This document shows positions 61,001 to 64,000 of a stretch of DNA of 64,000 nucleotides, piece by piece (the stretch's first letter is position 1; every line of letters begins with the position of its first letter). Position numbers and translations under genes: made by a program. This DNA comes from Himantopus leucocephalus (Eukaryota; Chordata; Aves; Charadriiformes; Recurvirostridae): assembly GCA_003993805.1 (NCBI GenBank), contig RSEF01000001.1, positions 187,143,823 through 187,207,822 of the forward strand, written 5' to 3'. The notes below the pieces were generated by a model. That model searched no databases. It was not told the DNA's origin and worked only from the letters and a program-made list of their open reading frames with translations.

Positions 61001-64000
61001 TTTGTTAACCAAAAAAAAAAAAAAAGGATAAAATTTGTCCTGATTAAAGTAACAAACCTCTACCTTCTTACAATTTTCATCAATGAAAAATTAAATTAAT
61101 ATGAAATTAAATCAAGATAATCAAAGTCAGTTCCAAATTCTTTTAGTGTTAAAATAACAAACATGCAATCATACTCAAACATCAGTACTCTAAGTCTGCT
61201 ACCTCTGGGATTGTACTTATTAGAGAAAAATGGTTCATAGTGATACAAAGCAAAAGGCAGGCAATAAGGTAATGAAAGTCATCACACCTTACTTCCTTAT
61301 AAAATACAAGGGAAGAATTCGGCGCTTCGTATTAGAATACCCCAAACCCATGACCTGTAATGCAGAGTTAGAAAACTCACTGGTTTTAAACAACATGAGA
61401 GCTGAATATTCAAATCCAATCCATTCCCTGAGTCTCAGCGACCAATAAAAGGTCCAGAGAAGACCCCTGTCTGCTCATAGTTTGCATTTTGGCATACTTG
61501 CTTTGGTCATTCTGTTTAAAACCAAGTAGACAGATGGAAGCAAAAGGCAAACAAAAGGCAGATGGAAGAGGCAGTCATAGTAACTCCTCCCTTTACACAA
61601 AACAAGCTAAAAAGATGTGAGACTGGTTATGTACTTTTTCTGGCATGGTAGAGCACATATTGGTACCTTTTGCATTTCCACAAGTTCACAGACTGCTTGC
61701 AGTGAGGAAATGAATTTTATGCTCTGATTATTGAAGCTGTTCATCTTTGAGGAAAAAAAAAATCATGATTCATTGAACTATAAAGAAGCAGTAACACACT
61801 TCAGCCTATTATTAGTGCACTAAGCTGGGAGGAGAGTCACAGATTCTAATCCATGCTCTCTGGACTGGGTCTGTATTTTAACCTATGTGCATTTAATGTA
61901 GAAGTCACAACTGTAGCCAGTGCTTGGATTTGTAGCATTTATTCTGGGAGCATGAAATCTCTAAAAAAAATCCCTAATTATAAGGAGGCTTCTGAATTAC
62001 AGGGGAACTCACAACAAGGATTAAGTTCTGTTCTCCTTATTGTGCCATTTATCTGGGTGAAGACAAACAAGGAAAGAGTAAAAAAACTACAAGAATCTAA
62101 CTCACGGGACTAAATTCTTAAGCAGAATAGAAACAATTTATTTCAGACAGATAACTGGTTCATCATTTTCAATACTGAATGTTAAATACTTCACCCGCCT
62201 CCTTTGGGGTTTTGTCCTGGCAGATATGTCATTGCCTATAATTAGACATTAGAAAGAGCTGTCTACCACTCCTAGGTCAGATTCTGAATCCTTACCCCGC
62301 TTGTCAGACCAATACATTTATTTTTAAGAAATGGACTGGAAAATTTCTGCTCCTAGTTCTGTGGGTCTCGTTCTCTCTCTCTCAGAATTTGAATTTGTCT
62401 GAAAAAGGTTGACATAATCATGAATAATTCCCACTGGGAGAACTACTGACACTCATTATGGTTTTCTATTCTGAGACTACTTCCTTTTTCTTTTTATTGT
62501 TAAAAAAATGTACTTTTTTGTCCTGAGAAATGCTAATTTGATTGGTGTATTCAAGAAAGGGTCACTGATAATTGCTCATAGAAGCTCCATCTCTCACAAA
62601 TGAGTGTTACCTGAGAGATTTTTACGTTATGTAAATATGCAGCATGACATTGAATCTTATTTGTGATTGGATATTGCCAACTGTTATGCAACTTCTTACA
62701 TATTTGTTGAAAAAAATGTCCCAGAGTTTACAGATTTGTAGGTATAGTGGTAACGAATTTTGACAGATTTGTGGTTGCAAAGGACTGTATTTCTCTTTTT
62801 GATGAAGGGAGACTCTAAGGGTTAAGCATGAGGGGCTCAGAAATCAACATGTGCCAAAGAATGATGGGGAGTAGTAGAAACAGTATCTTATGCTATAACA
62901 CATGAGAAACTCAATGTGGCCAGAGCAACATGACTGCCTTCTGTTCATACAGCCTTTGCTGTCAGTGGACTCTATTTTCTTTACAAATCAGTGTTAATTT
63001 TGAGATGCACTTCTTGTTCTTCTCAATGTGCACAGGAAAAACAAGCTACTGGCAGTTTGGGTGGCAGCCAAAGGACGCACAAATAAGAAGGATAATCAAA
63101 TATGTTATCATTCTAATGACAGTGCACACAGAATGCTTCTACAGTACAGAAGAGTTGGAGTTAACTTTCTGGAAAGCTTCAGAAAATGCAGTCAATTTAA
63201 CTTTATCAGGAACTAATACATGCATCCACTCCGGCTCCATCTATACTAGTAAATTAAACATGATCAGGAATATTCTCTGGCATTGAGGGCAACTGGCATG
63301 AAACGGTCCACAACCACGTCATTAAACTGGCCTATTCCCCAAAATAGGGTATCCATATCCAAACTGCATATTGGAGTTTGGGTCCCTGGCTCATGACTCC
63401 CCCTATCTAAAAACTGTCAGCACAGGCCAAAACTGTACTGAGACTTCTTCAATAATTCAGCAGTACAGAGAGTCAAGTTTCTGCACTCAGGAATATTTTC
63501 CTGGACTGGCTTAATTTACTGGTATAAGTGTACTCCAACTGGAAAAAGCCCTGAAGTGGTCTTGGTGACGGAAATGATGAGCTGATTTTTTTTTTTCTAC
63601 TTTCTGCCACTGTTTATATAATTTCTGGATTAGGGTCAATACAGCTTTCACTTCTCCTTCCTGTTGATGCCACCTAGATATTCAGTTCCTGGGCTAGCAG
63701 TTCCTGGCAACAGTCCCTTGTGAACCTCTCACGCAGCCCAGGATGGTCTAAGTAATGACTCATGGAGGCAGCTTCGTCAGCCTAAAAGTAAATTTCTACT
63801 AAGCAAAAGTCCTCATTGAAGCTCTTAAACCCACATAGTCTACAGACAGAAACAAGCACTTTGAGTGTATAACTCATCCCACTGAAAGGAAGACATCTAA
63901 AGTAAGCCAAGCAGTAATGTGTCCTAGAAGTAGTGATGGGCTCAAAGGTGATGTTGATATCTTCCAGTATATCAACAGGAAAAGGAAGACTAGGGAAAAT
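55051..64000. other. AT-rich noncoding stretch
   Basis: No gene or transposon is recognised. Features are a (CA)n tract at 57358-57375, a single N at 58274 without a visible flanking duplication, a purine-rich patch near 59982-60003, 15 A at 61011-61025, and a doubled CAGATGGAAG / CAAAAGGCA motif at 61531-61568. Open frames up to 118 codons (62930-63286 plus) show no domain. The segment 56400-56660 is A/T-rich with several ATTAA/TAATT words but no diagnostic structure. Confidence 0.5.
57358..57375. repeat. (CA)n microsatellite
   Basis: CCCACACACACACACACA followed by TACAC gives about seven to eight CA units. It is a plain dinucleotide microsatellite, possibly length-polymorphic. Confidence 0.9.

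Noticed and set aside
62930..63286. 118-codon plus-strand open frame
   Set aside because: A second open frame overlaps it in another register, and neither resembles a known protein.
1..64000. CRISPR array, tRNA or rRNA genes, bacterial operons
   Set aside because: No regularly spaced repeats, cloverleaf or rRNA-like segments and no ribosome-binding-site-led gene runs were seen; the repeat content is that of a bird nuclear genome.

Overview
This window looks like a gene-poor, AT-rich stretch of a bird genome from a draft assembly. The identifying signs are 5'-truncated CR1 LINE copies with the avian 3' end (CCAACC..ATGATTCTATGA), a solo avian-type retroviral LTR with TGTCCTGG/AAACCACGGCA-like ends, and no Alu, L1 or B-type SINEs. 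I recognise no complete host gene, tRNA or rRNA. The longest open frames lie in CR1 copies or in the LTR, or are open frames of about 100 codons without a recognisable domain. The window is best read as intergenic or deep intronic DNA.

Layout. CR1 copies lie at about 2938-3403 (+), 11871-13092 (+, interrupted by a 100-N gap), 15951-16485 (-), 21229-21655 (+, older), 32724-32760 (-, cut by a second 100-N gap), 36284-37103 (-) and 41890-42394 (+, with an unbroken C-terminal frame). They fall into at least two subfamilies by C-terminus: copies at 11.9 and 36.3 kb end in a DGALSNL-type tail, while those at 2.9, 16 and 41.9 kb carry the RDMV-type tail or its matching untranslated 3' end. A solo LTR occupies 9047-9785 (-). 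At about 25425-26100 there is a decayed frame that I read as the gag of an ancient Ty3/gypsy-like retrotransposon, an unusual find in a bird. A fragment at 17080-17225 resembles an old amniote interspersed repeat of uncertain family.

Non-repeat structure. The strongest unexplained signal is a 140-bp inverted-repeat unit at 48001-48140. Its left arm is perfectly complementary to two different downstream segments, so two hairpins exclude each other. Smaller signals are a perfect 12-bp-stem hairpin at 41734-41760, an 18-bp perfect palindrome at 46257-46274, several two-copy tandem duplications, and a 175-bp purine-rich strand at 54875-55050.

Assembly quality. Two 100-N gaps abut CR1 sequence. 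Four single N characters mark joins, and at two of them (14087 and 33149) the flanking sequence is an exact duplicate (42 and 20 bp), which points to unmerged contig ends rather than biology. A third (35164) shows a weaker version. The 100-N gap inside the 11.9 kb CR1 probably hides close to 0.9 kb, not 100 bp.
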